NCBI GenBank assembly: GCA_009469585.1
Contig: SSXW01000004.1
Location: 62,001-126,000 of the forward strand
From: Dechloromonas sp. Dech2017
GTDB taxonomy: Bacteria; Pseudomonadota; Gammaproteobacteria; Burkholderiales; Rhodocyclaceae
Reading direction: 5' to 3'
DNA: 64,000 nucleotides
A program made the translations under genes and the position numbers. How positions within the stretch are numbered: the first letter of the stretch is position 1; each line of letters begins with the position of its first letter. Of the stretch, positions 41,221 to 50,393 are shown piece after piece. The notes under the pieces were generated by a model. That model had not been told where the DNA came from, did not search any database, and saw only the letters and a list, made by a program, of their open reading frames with translations.

Positions 41221-44200
41221 GCTACCCCAGCATTCGCATCGAAGGTGCCATCTTCTCGCCCGATATCCTTGAACGGCTGGAAGAGTCACCTGGTCAGCGC
41301 CCGGCAGACTTCAATCTCGACACCGGCACCAAGGTCAAGGACGAAATTGCCCGTGCCTGGGCCGATGCGCAAGACTATTGGCGCATCTTCCAGCGCAAGC
41401 TGGATAGCCTGAAGCCGGATTCCCCGGCGACGACTGAAACCCGCCAGCAATGGATCGTGCCGCTGCTCGGTTTGCTCGGCTACCAGCTCGAATACCAGGC
41501 CAAGGGCGTCGAGCTCAATGGCAAGAATTACACGATTTCGCACCGCGCCATCAATCGCGGCCAAACACCCATCCATGTGGTTGGCTGCCGTGAAGCGGCC
41601 GGGCTGGACCGCAAACCCGAGCGCACACACATTGGCGCGCCGCGCATGTCGGCGCATGGCCTAGTGCAGGAATACCTCAATCTGCATGACGAACTCTACG
41701 GCCTCGTCACCAATGGCCGTATGCTGCGCCTGCTGCGCGACAGCTCGCGGCTGATCAAGCTCACCTATCTGGAATTCGACCTCGACCGCATCTTTACCGA
41801 TGGCCTTTTTGCCGACTTTGCGGTGCTCTATCGGTTGCTGCACGCCACCCGTATGCCGCTCAGCAACGATGCCGCTGCCGAAAGCCTGATTGAGCGCTAC
41901 CACCAGGATTCACTTGATTCTGGCGCACGGATTCGTGATGGCCTGTCCAAGGCTGTAGAGCAAGCCATCCGTGATTTCGCCAATGGTTTCGTCACCCATC
42001 GGGATAACGAAGCCCTGCGGCAATCCATCCGCGATGGCAAGCTGTCGCCGGAGACTTACTATCAGCACCTGCTGCGCCTGATTTACCGGCTGCTCTTCCT
42101 GCTCGTCATCGAAGAGCGCGATCTCATTTTCCCAGCTTCGGCTACCCGTCAGCAGCGCGACGTTTTTCGTCGGTACTACAGCGTCGAACGCCTGCGCCTG
42201 CTTTCGGAAAAGCGACACTTGGCTGACAAGCGCTTTCACGATCACTGGCTTGGCCTGCTCGCCACCTTCCGTTTGTTCGAAGCACATGGCCCTGGCGAAA
42301 AGCTCGGCGTTGCGCCGCTTGCCGGAGATCTGTTTAATCCTGCTGCGATTGCCATCTTGGCTCAATGCAAATTGGGCAACGATGTTTTGCTGGGTTGCCT
42401 GCGTTCCCTTGGGCTGTACCAACATCCCGACAATGGTCAAACCATCCGCGTCAATTATGCTGCGCTCAATGTTGAAGAATTTGGCTCGGTCTATGAAGGC
42501 TTGCTCGAATTTCAGCCCGTATTCATCACCACCGGCGAGCGTGTTGAGTTCGACTTTGCTCAAGGTGATCAGCGTGCCGCCACCGGCTCTCACTACACAC
42601 CCGACGACCTTGTCCAGCCGCTCATCAAGCACTCGCTTGATTACCTGATCGCCGACGCGCTCAAGAAACCCGAATCCGCCAAGGCGCTGCTCGACCTGCG
42701 GGTTGCAGATATTTCCTGCGGCTCCGGCCACATCCTTTTGGCAGCGGCACGCCGCATCGCCACCGAGCTCGCCATCGTGCGAACTGGTGAAGAACAGCCG
42801 TCACCCAGCGCCTTCCGTGCCGCCATCCGCGACGTGATTCGCGAATGTATCTACGGGGTCGATTTGAACCCACTGGCAGTGGAACTATGCAAGGTCGCCC
42901 TCTGGCTGGAAGCCCATACACCTGGCGAACCGCTGAACTTCCTTGATCACCACATCAAGTGCGGTAACGCCATCGTTGGGTTCGCCCGGCGGGAGGAGGC
43001 CGAGCGCGGTGTGCCCGACGAAGCATTCAAAACCCTACCCGATGACGACAAGGAAACCGCTGCGCTGCTGCGCAAGCGCAACAAGAAGGAGCGCGAGGAC
43101 CACGCCGCTGGCCAACTACCACTTTCGGCAAGTCTGCAAAAGCAACTCGACGACATCCTGCGAAGCTGGAACGAACTGAATCGCCTACCAGAACATACGC
43201 CGGACGAGATCGAAGCCAAGAAGGCGCGCTACCTGGCCTTTACGCAAAGCAAGGATTCTTGGCTACTGCATCAGATCGCATCGATTCCGATCGCACAGTT
43301 CTACATCCCGAAATCCGCCGACAACTTGCAAAAATTTGTGACTGACGCCACTTATCGCCGGTATTGGAAAGGAGAAATGAGCCCGCAGGGACAGGCGACG
43401 GCAGAAGCCTGGGCGATGGCCGAGCGCAAGCGCTTTTTTCATTGGTTCCTGGAGTTTCCAGAAATCATGGTGCGAGGTGGGTTTGACTGTATTTTGGGGA
43501 ATCCACCGTATAAAGGTGGGCAACACTTAAGTGGGTTTTACGGGCATCAGTTTTGTGAGTACGTGAAGTGGGAGTTTTCCCCCACTGGCCTTAGCGATTT
43601 GGTGACGTATTTTGTTCGTCGCATATACAGCTTGTTACGGCCCGGTGGATTCACCGCGTTTATCACGACTAATTCCATTAAGGACGGTGATGTTAGGCGA
43701 GATGGTCTTGAGCAGGTTTTGCTTCAGGATGGAGCCATCAACATGGCTGTTCGCGGAATTAAGTGGCCAGGTCGAGCAAATTTGGTTGTTTCGCTTGTCG
43801 GCCTGCATAAAGGGAAGTGGGAAGGTAGGCGGGTACTCGACGGCAAAGACACGCAATTTATCAGTGCATATTTTGAGGACAGTAGAGACCAAGGTGAGCC
43901 AAAGTCGATTCAGGAAAATCAAGAACGCCTATTCCAAGGCTCAATTTTTCTTGGCACCGGGTTTCTTCTTTCGCTGGACGCAGCCGATCAGATTGTTGCC
44001 AATGACCCATCATCGTCGAAGGTTGTACTGCCGGTCTTGAACGGTGAAGAAGTCAATAACGAGCCTACCCAGGCGGCTCTCCGAAAAATTATCTACTTTG
44101 AAGATTGGCCAGAGATTCAAGCAGCCAAATTTCCAGGGGCATTCAATCACGTTGTCGAATATGTAAAACCAGAACGACTTGTTCATAAGGAACTTCCGCT

Positions 44201-44990
44201 TCGCGAGAAGTGGTGGCTATTCAAGCGACCAACTACTGAACTGTATCGCCAGATACGTCACTTGCCTCGATGTTTCGTCGTAACGCGGGTGACGAAGCAC
44301 CTCAATTTCTCTTCGGCTCCACCCGACTTCATCTACACAGACCGCCTCTATGTCTTTGCTACCGACCAATGGGATCAGTACGCGGTCGTGCAGTCCACAC
44401 TTCATGAAGTATGGGCTCGAAAGTACAGCGGTGCATTGGAGACAAGGTTAAATTACACCCCGACTGATTGCTTCGTAACATTCTGCTTTCCGGACGGAGT
44501 ATTGAAAAAGGGTAATGTCCCATTGAGCGCACTCGGCGAGCACTACCACGAACACCGCCGCGCCCTGATGAAGGGCCTCTGGCTCGGCCTCACCGACATC
44601 TACAACCTGTTCCACACCCGTGACCTCACCCCAGCCGAAGTTGCACGCGTCAGCAAGAAGCCGCTGCCGGAAGCCGAAGCCGGCTATCAGGGCATCCTCG
44701 AACTACGCCGCCTGCACCGCGAACTCGATATCGCCGTCCGCGACGCCTACGGCTGGACCGACCTCGATCTCAGTCACGATTTCCATGAAGTCGAAACCCT
44801 CCCCGAAAACGACCGCGTCCGCTACACCATCAGCCCCGCCGCCCGCAAGGAAGTCCTCAAGCGCCTACTGGCCGAAAACCATAAGCGTGCGGCAACCCAA
44901 GTTACTGAAGCAGCCGCGAAACCAACTGCCAAGCGTGGCCGCAAAGCTAAGACAGCGGATGGTAACAATCAGCCGGAACTGTTTGCTTGA
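41217..44990 (+). CDS. Eco57I/DrmMI-type N6-adenine DNA methyltransferase, defence operon gene 4
   Basis: 1257 residues. Motif I ADISCGSGHILLAAARR near 497-513 binds SAM. IYGVDLNPLAVELCKVALW near 544-562 completes the fold, and GNPPYKGG near 760-767 is motif IV (NPPY, gamma-class adenine MTase). The N-terminal 450 residues are an alpha-helical domain as in DrmMI/PglX-type enzymes, and the C-terminus ends in a basic tail (KRGRKAKT). Likely marks self DNA for the operon. Bases 43440-44510 are markedly AT-richer than both flanks, the place of the recognition domain, suggesting exchange. Confidence 0.9.
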   Translation: MSYPSIRIEGAIFSPDILERLEESPGQRPADFNLDTGTKVKDEIARAWADAQDYWRIFQRKLDSLKPDSPATTETRQQWIVPLLGLLGYQLEYQAKGVELNGKNYTISHRAINRGQTPIHVVGCREAAGLDRKPERTHIGAPRMSAHGLVQEYLNLHDELYGLVTNGRMLRLLRDSSRLIKLTYLEFDLDRIFTDGLFADFAVLYRLLHATRMPLSNDAAAESLIERYHQDSLDSGARIRDGLSKAVEQAIRDFANGFVTHRDNEALRQSIRDGKLSPETYYQHLLRLIYRLLFLLVIEERDLIFPASATRQQRDVFRRYYSVERLRLLSEKRHLADKRFHDHWLGLLATFRLFEAHGPGEKLGVAPLAGDLFNPAAIAILAQCKLGNDVLLGCLRSLGLYQHPDNGQTIRVNYAALNVEEFGSVYEGLLEFQPVFITTGERVEFDFAQGDQRAATGSHYTPDDLVQPLIKHSLDYLIADALKKPESAKALLDLRVADISCGSGHILLAAARRIATELAIVRTGEEQPSPSAFRAAIRDVIRECIYGVDLNPLAVELCKVALWLEAHTPGEPLNFLDHHIKCGNAIVGFARREEAERGVPDEAFKTLPDDDKETAALLRKRNKKEREDHAAGQLPLSASLQKQLDDILRSWNELNRLPEHTPDEIEAKKARYLAFTQSKDSWLLHQIASIPIAQFYIPKSADNLQKFVTDATYRRYWKGEMSPQGQATAEAWAMAERKRFFHWFLEFPEIMVRGGFDCILGNPPYKGGQHLSGFYGHQFCEYVKWEFSPTGLSDLVTYFVRRIYSLLRPGGFTAFITTNSIKDGDVRRDGLEQVLLQDGAINMAVRGIKWPGRANLVVSLVGLHKGKWEGRRVLDGKDTQFISAYFEDSRDQGEPKSIQENQERLFQGSIFLGTGFLLSLDAADQIVANDPSSSKVVLPVLNGEEVNNEPTQAALRKIIYFEDWPEIQAAKFPGAFNHVVEYVKPERLVHKELPLREKWWLFKRPTTELYRQIRHLPRCFVVTRVTKHLNFSSAPPDFIYTDRLYVFATDQWDQYAVVQSTLHEVWARKYSGALETRLNYTPTDCFVTFCFPDGVLKKGNVPLSALGEHYHEHRRALMKGLWLGLTDIYNLFHTRDLTPAEVARVSKKPLPEAEAGYQGILELRRLHRELDIAVRDAYGWTDLDLSHDFHEVETLPENDRVRYTISPAARKEVLKRLLAENHKRAATQVTEAAAKPTAKRGRKAKTADGNNQPELFA

Positions 44991-44998
44991 GGCCACTG

Positions 44999-45922
44999 AT
45001 GATTGATCAGATCGATCCCTTTCCTAAAATTCCAGATGCACTTCGAGTGGCTGCTACTACAAGGCAGTTGGTACCTTTTGTCGGAGCCGGGGTGTCTCAA
45101 CTTGGAGGCTGTCCAGGCTGGGACGAGTTCGCCAATCGTGCGTTGGAATTCTTTGTAAAAAACGGAAAACTGTCTCACGCGGAACTCGACCAAATAATGG
45201 GACTACCTTCTCGAGTAAAGCTGTCTGTGGCTCTTGGCCTCGAAGATAGGCATGGTCTCCCGATTGCGTTCGCGGAGCTGTTGAAGCCTTCCGACGATAA
45301 AAAGAAGTATGGTGCTCGGATATATGAGGATCTTGGGCGACTGGCAACTACCTTCGTTACCACGAACTATGATGATTGGCTCGATGTGGCACGATCTCCA
45401 TTTTTTAGGTATGAGGATCTCGCCATGCGGAACTTCGACGTTCCGAACGCCGTTTTTCATATCCATGGCTCGGTGCATGATCCGAAAGGCATGGTTCGCA
45501 CGACGAACGAGTATCTTTTTCGATATGCCAGCCATCAGCTTTCAAAAGGATCAGATGGGGAAAACCCATTCCTGACACTCCTCGAAAATATATTCAAACT
45601 CAAGACAGTCCTTTTTATTGGCTACGGCCTCAGTGAGCTGGAAGTGCTTGAGTATGTTCTTCAAAAGAAGGGCCCCGCTCCCAATGGTGAGCAGTTCGAA
45701 CTGAAGCACTTCATTCTTCAAGGCTTCTTTTCCCATCAAGTCGATTTGGCTCGGAGTTTGAAAGAGTATTTCGCGACATTTGGTGTTCAGCTGCTTCCGT
45801 TTTCCCGCGATGAACATGGCTGGGATCAGTTGGCTCATGTAATTGAGTACCTGGGGCGTGAGTTGCCGGCTGGTAAACCCCTTGCTCTGACTACCCTTCG
45901 TGAAATGGAGGGATTGCTGTAA
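44999..45922 (+). CDS. SIR2-domain protein, defence operon gene 5
   Basis: 307 residues. Sirtuin-type NAD-binding motifs: FVGAGVSQLGGCPGW near 27-41 (GAGxS), TTNYDDWLD near 120-128, HIHGSVHDP near 151-160 (candidate catalytic His), and FIGYGLSELEV near 204-214. Such SIR2 domains in phage defence deplete NAD+ on infection. ATG 44999 follows GAGG by 6 bp and lies 8 bp after the methyltransferase stop; a TTG at 44987 is the alternative. The stop overlaps the next gene (TAATG). Proteins of this type often carry a fused C-terminal domain; here it ends after the SIR2 domain. Confidence 0.88.
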   Translation: MIDQIDPFPKIPDALRVAATTRQLVPFVGAGVSQLGGCPGWDEFANRALEFFVKNGKLSHAELDQIMGLPSRVKLSVALGLEDRHGLPIAFAELLKPSDDKKKYGARIYEDLGRLATTFVTTNYDDWLDVARSPFFRYEDLAMRNFDVPNAVFHIHGSVHDPKGMVRTTNEYLFRYASHQLSKGSDGENPFLTLLENIFKLKTVLFIGYGLSELEVLEYVLQKKGPAPNGEQFELKHFILQGFFSHQVDLARSLKEYFATFGVQLLPFSRDEHGWDQLAHVIEYLGRELPAGKPLALTTLREMEGLL

Positions 45923-48744
45923 TGACCTTCCTTTTCACGACACAACACGAGCTCTTCATTAAGCGCATGCTTGAGAACGAGGAGCAGGAGAAAAAAGGTT
46001 ACGAGTTACTGCTGACAAAGGAATACTTCGCCGAGTTTTTTGACCACCTTCAGGCTGCGGGGCTCTTTGATGCCAATCGAACGCCCGGACCACAGCCCGC
46101 CTCAGCGCCCGGTTCATTTTGGATTCCCTACTGGGCTCCATTGGACTACCTTGAAGCATGTGCTCGCCTTGCTGGTGAGCAGTCAGATGCTGTACTCGCC
46201 AACAAGATTTTGGGTGTAGTTCGTGCATGCTCAACGGCAAATGACTCGGATGGAATCCCGCGACACAACTATCACACTGCCAGAAAGTTCGCGGAGATCC
46301 TCGGCTTGCTTCCGACGCCTCTCGTGCAGATCAATGACATCGATTTCATTCAGCGTTGGCTATCAGATCCATACGATAGGGGCCTTGTTTGTAGTGCCTT
46401 GGACAAGGGGCTGATGAATGGATTGTTGAACAGTACAGTCCCGGAAGATTGGTCGAAGGCAGTCAGAATTCTCTATCACTGCACAGAGTTGGTGAAAGGC
46501 GATGGAGACGACCAGTATAGGACCATCGTTGATGACTACTGGCTCAAGGAGCTCATAGACAACCACTCTTCGAAGCTCGGGGAAAAGGCTGGGTCATTGA
46601 CTACTGCTGTATTCAAAGAGCGGCTGTCGCAAATATTCGGTGCTGGAACACGTAAGAATCATGGCTACCTGTTCAGACCGGCGATTGAAGACCATCCGCA
46701 GAATAAAGCGTGGCATGGTCCAGAAGATAGGTGTGTCGAAGGTTTGCGGGATGTGTTGTTGTCTTGGACGAGTGCAAATCCTACGACTGCCAAGGATGCC
46801 GTGAAATCGCTTTTGCATGGCGAGCTGGAGATTGCACGCCGTGTCGCTATTCACGTTGTCAATCACCGATGGGGTGACCTGAAGGAATTACTAGAAGGAG
46901 CTATAGACCCCGAGCTTTTTCAGTCCGGGCACCTACATGAGCTTTACCAACTCCTCTCTGCTCATTTTCAGGAGATGGAACTAGGGCAACAAGCTTTACT
47001 GCTGGATGCGATTGATCAAGTTTCCATCCCAGAAACTACCGACAATCCGGGGCGATTGCGCCGCATCGTCCAGAGGAAATGGCTTTCCGCTCTTCAAGGC
47101 AAGGGGAATGAACGCGCTGACCAATGGTTTGCTGAGTTAGGGCAGGGAGAAGATGCTGTTGGTGTGTCCTCTCATCCGGATTTTCATTCCTACATGGAAT
47201 CGAGTTGGGGCGAAGGACCGTCGATATATCAGCCGGAGGAATTGCTGGCATTTGCGCAGTCCGGAACCATTGTTGATGTGCTGAATGATTTCACTCAAAC
47301 CGATAGATGGAATGGGCCAACAACTCGCGCGCTAGTAAGTACGTTGGAGGCGGTGGTTCCTCAAGATATTGAATTGTTCATCAGATGCTTGCCATCATTC
47401 CTGCATGCGAAGCGTCCGTATCAATATGGCATCTTGAACGGCCTCAAGCAAGCTTGGGAGAACTCCGCCAAGGACCCGGGGCAGTTGGATTGGGATCTTG
47501 CCTGGAGCGCGATACTTGGTTTCGTTTTTGAGTTGATTTCACCAGATTCGTTCTGGGCTGAGCAGGTCGAGCCAGATGCGGACTTTTGTCCATCCAGGGA
47601 TTGGATTCCGCCAATCGTCGCAGACCTTTTGCGCGCTGGTACTCGTGATGACGCACATGCATACCCTTCGGCGTTACTTTCGAGTGCCTTGGTGCTGATC
47701 GAAATCCTCCTTGCTAATGCCGAGGCCAGCCAATCGCCCAGCGAAGACCCTATGAATATGGCAATCAATTCACCAAAAGGGAAGGCTGTTGAGGCACTCT
47801 TTAGCCATGCATTGCGTCAGTGCCGAGTAAGTGATCAGGTGTCAGGGGGGCACGTAGAGAGCTGGGCTTCACTTCAGCCAATCTTCGACAAGGAACTCGA
47901 CAAAACAAAGGGACAAAGCTTCGAATTTTCGACGCTTGCTGCCGCATATTTATCCAACTTGCAGTACCTTTCAGAACCCTGGCTGACCAAGAGGATTCGG
48001 CAAATATTCCCGATTGAATTTCCTGATAGCTTCAATTCAGCGATAGGGGGACTCGCTTATTCTGAGGCGACAAAGGTCACCTATCGGTTGCTCATAGATG
48101 CAGGCGTAATTGACGCTGCACTGCGTCATTACGATGGAAAAACAAAACTTGAAGAGCGACTGATCGAGCGCGTTGCTCTAGCTTATCTATGGGGAGATGA
48201 AGAACTGGACTCGCCCCGATTCTCTTGGTGGTTTGAGCATTCTGATATGGATGCACTCACAACGGCGAGCCATTTCTTCTGGAGTGTCAGCAAGCACCAG
48301 CTTAAAGGGGAACAGGTCACGCGCATCATGCAATTTTGGCAAAGATGCATTGATGTTGTTCAGCGCGGAGGCGTCCCGGCGGATCAACTACTTTCGAGCT
48401 TGAGCCGCTTGACGTGCTATGTCGGTGCAATCGGTACAAACGAAGAAGCACTTCTGACGTCCGTGGCCCCATACGCGCATGTTGGATATAACGCAGACTG
48501 GTTTATTGAGGAGCTTGAACGCCTTGCTGATGGCAATCCGCACGCCGTATCTCGATTGCTCAACTTTGTACTTGATGCACACGAGCCAATATTCGATTTT
48601 GAGGATCGTCTAAAGTCAATTGCCAGGAAGTTTGCAGAACATCAGATGCGCGATGAAGCACTTCAGTTAATTGACCGTTTGCGACGTCTCAAAGGAATGG
48701 CAGAACTGTTCGATGAGCTGTCGACTGCGAGGCAGTCGTCATGA
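45922..48744 (+). CDS. Large helical protein, SIR2 partner (DUF4020-like?), defence operon gene 6
   Basis: 940 residues with no catalytic motif that I can see. It is helical throughout, like a repeat scaffold or sensor. It starts in an overlap with the SIR2 stop. SIR2 plus this protein total about 1250 residues, the size of single-chain SIR2-DUF4020 defence proteins, so it may be the detached C-terminal part of such a protein. The domain link is inference from size and order, not from recognised motifs. Stop overlaps the next start (ATGA). Confidence 0.7.
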   Translation: MTFLFTTQHELFIKRMLENEEQEKKGYELLLTKEYFAEFFDHLQAAGLFDANRTPGPQPASAPGSFWIPYWAPLDYLEACARLAGEQSDAVLANKILGVVRACSTANDSDGIPRHNYHTARKFAEILGLLPTPLVQINDIDFIQRWLSDPYDRGLVCSALDKGLMNGLLNSTVPEDWSKAVRILYHCTELVKGDGDDQYRTIVDDYWLKELIDNHSSKLGEKAGSLTTAVFKERLSQIFGAGTRKNHGYLFRPAIEDHPQNKAWHGPEDRCVEGLRDVLLSWTSANPTTAKDAVKSLLHGELEIARRVAIHVVNHRWGDLKELLEGAIDPELFQSGHLHELYQLLSAHFQEMELGQQALLLDAIDQVSIPETTDNPGRLRRIVQRKWLSALQGKGNERADQWFAELGQGEDAVGVSSHPDFHSYMESSWGEGPSIYQPEELLAFAQSGTIVDVLNDFTQTDRWNGPTTRALVSTLEAVVPQDIELFIRCLPSFLHAKRPYQYGILNGLKQAWENSAKDPGQLDWDLAWSAILGFVFELISPDSFWAEQVEPDADFCPSRDWIPPIVADLLRAGTRDDAHAYPSALLSSALVLIEILLANAEASQSPSEDPMNMAINSPKGKAVEALFSHALRQCRVSDQVSGGHVESWASLQPIFDKELDKTKGQSFEFSTLAAAYLSNLQYLSEPWLTKRIRQIFPIEFPDSFNSAIGGLAYSEATKVTYRLLIDAGVIDAALRHYDGKTKLEERLIERVALAYLWGDEELDSPRFSWWFEHSDMDALTTASHFFWSVSKHQLKGEQVTRIMQFWQRCIDVVQRGGVPADQLLSSLSRLTCYVGAIGTNEEALLTSVAPYAHVGYNADWFIEELERLADGNPHAVSRLLNFVLDAHEPIFDFEDRLKSIARKFAEHQMRDEALQLIDRLRRLKGMAELFDELSTARQSS

Positions 48745-50393
48745 AAATTGAAACCTCTTGGGTCTCACCCCCGCAATCAATCGGCGGTCTTGACCACCTT
48801 GGCACACAGGCCCCATGTGTTTTGATCTACGGGCAACTGTTGCCGGGAATTACGAATGTTACTGATCGGGCCCGCTACTACTCGTTTTATCCCTGGCTGA
48901 TCTGGTCATTCGATTTACGTTATTCGAAGGACGACCCGGTTCGTTTCGTTGAATTCTTCAGACGTGCCGATTGCCTTTTCACGCTGATTGCCGAGCGCCA
49001 TGCTCGGACGACTGACCATGACAATGAACGGCACGGTATGGCCATGGTCGGGCGCGTGCAGCTGGTGAGTGCATTGGATCGGTTGGTTGCCGGCCAGGCA
49101 CTCATTCTTTCTGATTTCACCAGTCAGGAGTCGCCGACGCGGTATTTCAAAAATCCCCTGGGCGGACTGGCTCAATACTATGCGGGTACTTTGAGTGACC
49201 TGAGTCTGATGGACGGCGCTGCCAGGCCCTGGTTCATGAATACCGAAGAGTACGGTTTGCCGCTGGCTGAAAAGGTCGATTCATTTGTGCCGGGTGACCT
49301 CTTTTGGAGGGTCGTGGAAGCCAACGAAGTCACCGTGGCTGATCTCGACGAACTGACCCAGTTCTGCGCGTGCCAAATTCCGCAGAGTCAGGATGAGTGC
49401 AGGACATTGACGGAAATCTATTTCGATTCCCTGAACGTCTATGACGATGAGGGACGGCAACGGCGGCGTTCACTGGCGCTCATCCAGCAATTGGTTGCTT
49501 CGCTGCCTGACGGATTCGATCTCAGCGAGGCAATATTCAGGGCATGTGCCTATGCTGGCGCGCTGCCAAATGCTCAGCCATGGAACGTGCCTGAAGCGCT
49601 TCAGGCCACGCGAGCGAATTGGGCGATCTACGTCAGAAACGATTTGCTGTCGGTCGCGTGTCAGTTGATTCTGGCGCTGTCGTTACGTGAATTGCAACCG
49701 CAGACTTCGGCGGAACTGCGTTCTTTCCGCTCCGTCGAGTCATTCTCGGCATGGTTTTCAAAGACGCTGGCAATTTCAGCGGTAATCGAGCAGTTTGAGA
49801 GTGACACCTTTGGGGATCTGCTTGATGGGATTGAAAACCGCGCGCCGCAACTCGCCGCATGGGAGAACGAAACTCATGAGATGCAGCTTGGCAAAAAGCT
49901 GCTGGATGGCTGGAACCGCGGTGAGCGGACCGATGAATTGATGTTACTTGCCTTGACGCTGCTTGCGACGTTGGTCATCCGCGATGATCCCAACCAGACG
50001 CCGTATGGGAATCTGGCTGTCCCCTCGGAAGCACTGACCGACTATCCGATCAATTTGGCGAGTTTTCGGCAGCGTGCAGACCAATGGCGTGCCATGCCGG
50101 TTTCAGAGATGCTGACCGATTTGATGACATGGTGTTTGAACACCCACCTGCGCGTTGCCTTGCGCAAACTTCGGCAAACTGGTCGATCCACCTTCCATTT
50201 GCGACCGACCGAGCGTGGTATCGAAGTCGTGGGCACGGAAATTCCACCGCCAGCACCAACCACCCCTCGATTTTCACCGGCGGTGCAGATTCTGCGCGAC
50301 ATCGGCGTGCTGACACGCGATCTCACGATGCCTAATCGGCAGACCCGGCTGACTCCTGTAGGCAGGGAGTTGATGGAGGCTGCCAGTGTCTGA
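48741..50393 (+). CDS. Unknown 550-residue protein, defence operon gene 7
   Basis: Not recognised. The N-terminus (LLPGITNVTDRARYYSFYPWLIWSF, residues 34-58) is aromatic-rich, followed by a long helical body. The last 60 residues look like a winged helix (AVQILRDIGVLTRDLTMPNR ... LTPVGRELMEAA), so DNA binding is plausible. It is coupled to gene 6 (ATGA) and overlaps gene 8 by 8 bp. Its firm place between coupled genes says it is an integral part of the system. Confidence 0.75.
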   Translation: MKIETSWVSPPQSIGGLDHLGTQAPCVLIYGQLLPGITNVTDRARYYSFYPWLIWSFDLRYSKDDPVRFVEFFRRADCLFTLIAERHARTTDHDNERHGMAMVGRVQLVSALDRLVAGQALILSDFTSQESPTRYFKNPLGGLAQYYAGTLSDLSLMDGAARPWFMNTEEYGLPLAEKVDSFVPGDLFWRVVEANEVTVADLDELTQFCACQIPQSQDECRTLTEIYFDSLNVYDDEGRQRRRSLALIQQLVASLPDGFDLSEAIFRACAYAGALPNAQPWNVPEALQATRANWAIYVRNDLLSVACQLILALSLRELQPQTSAELRSFRSVESFSAWFSKTLAISAVIEQFESDTFGDLLDGIENRAPQLAAWENETHEMQLGKKLLDGWNRGERTDELMLLALTLLATLVIRDDPNQTPYGNLAVPSEALTDYPINLASFRQRADQWRAMPVSEMLTDLMTWCLNTHLRVALRKLRQTGRSTFHLRPTERGIEVVGTEIPPPAPTTPRFSPAVQILRDIGVLTRDLTMPNRQTRLTPVGRELMEAASV

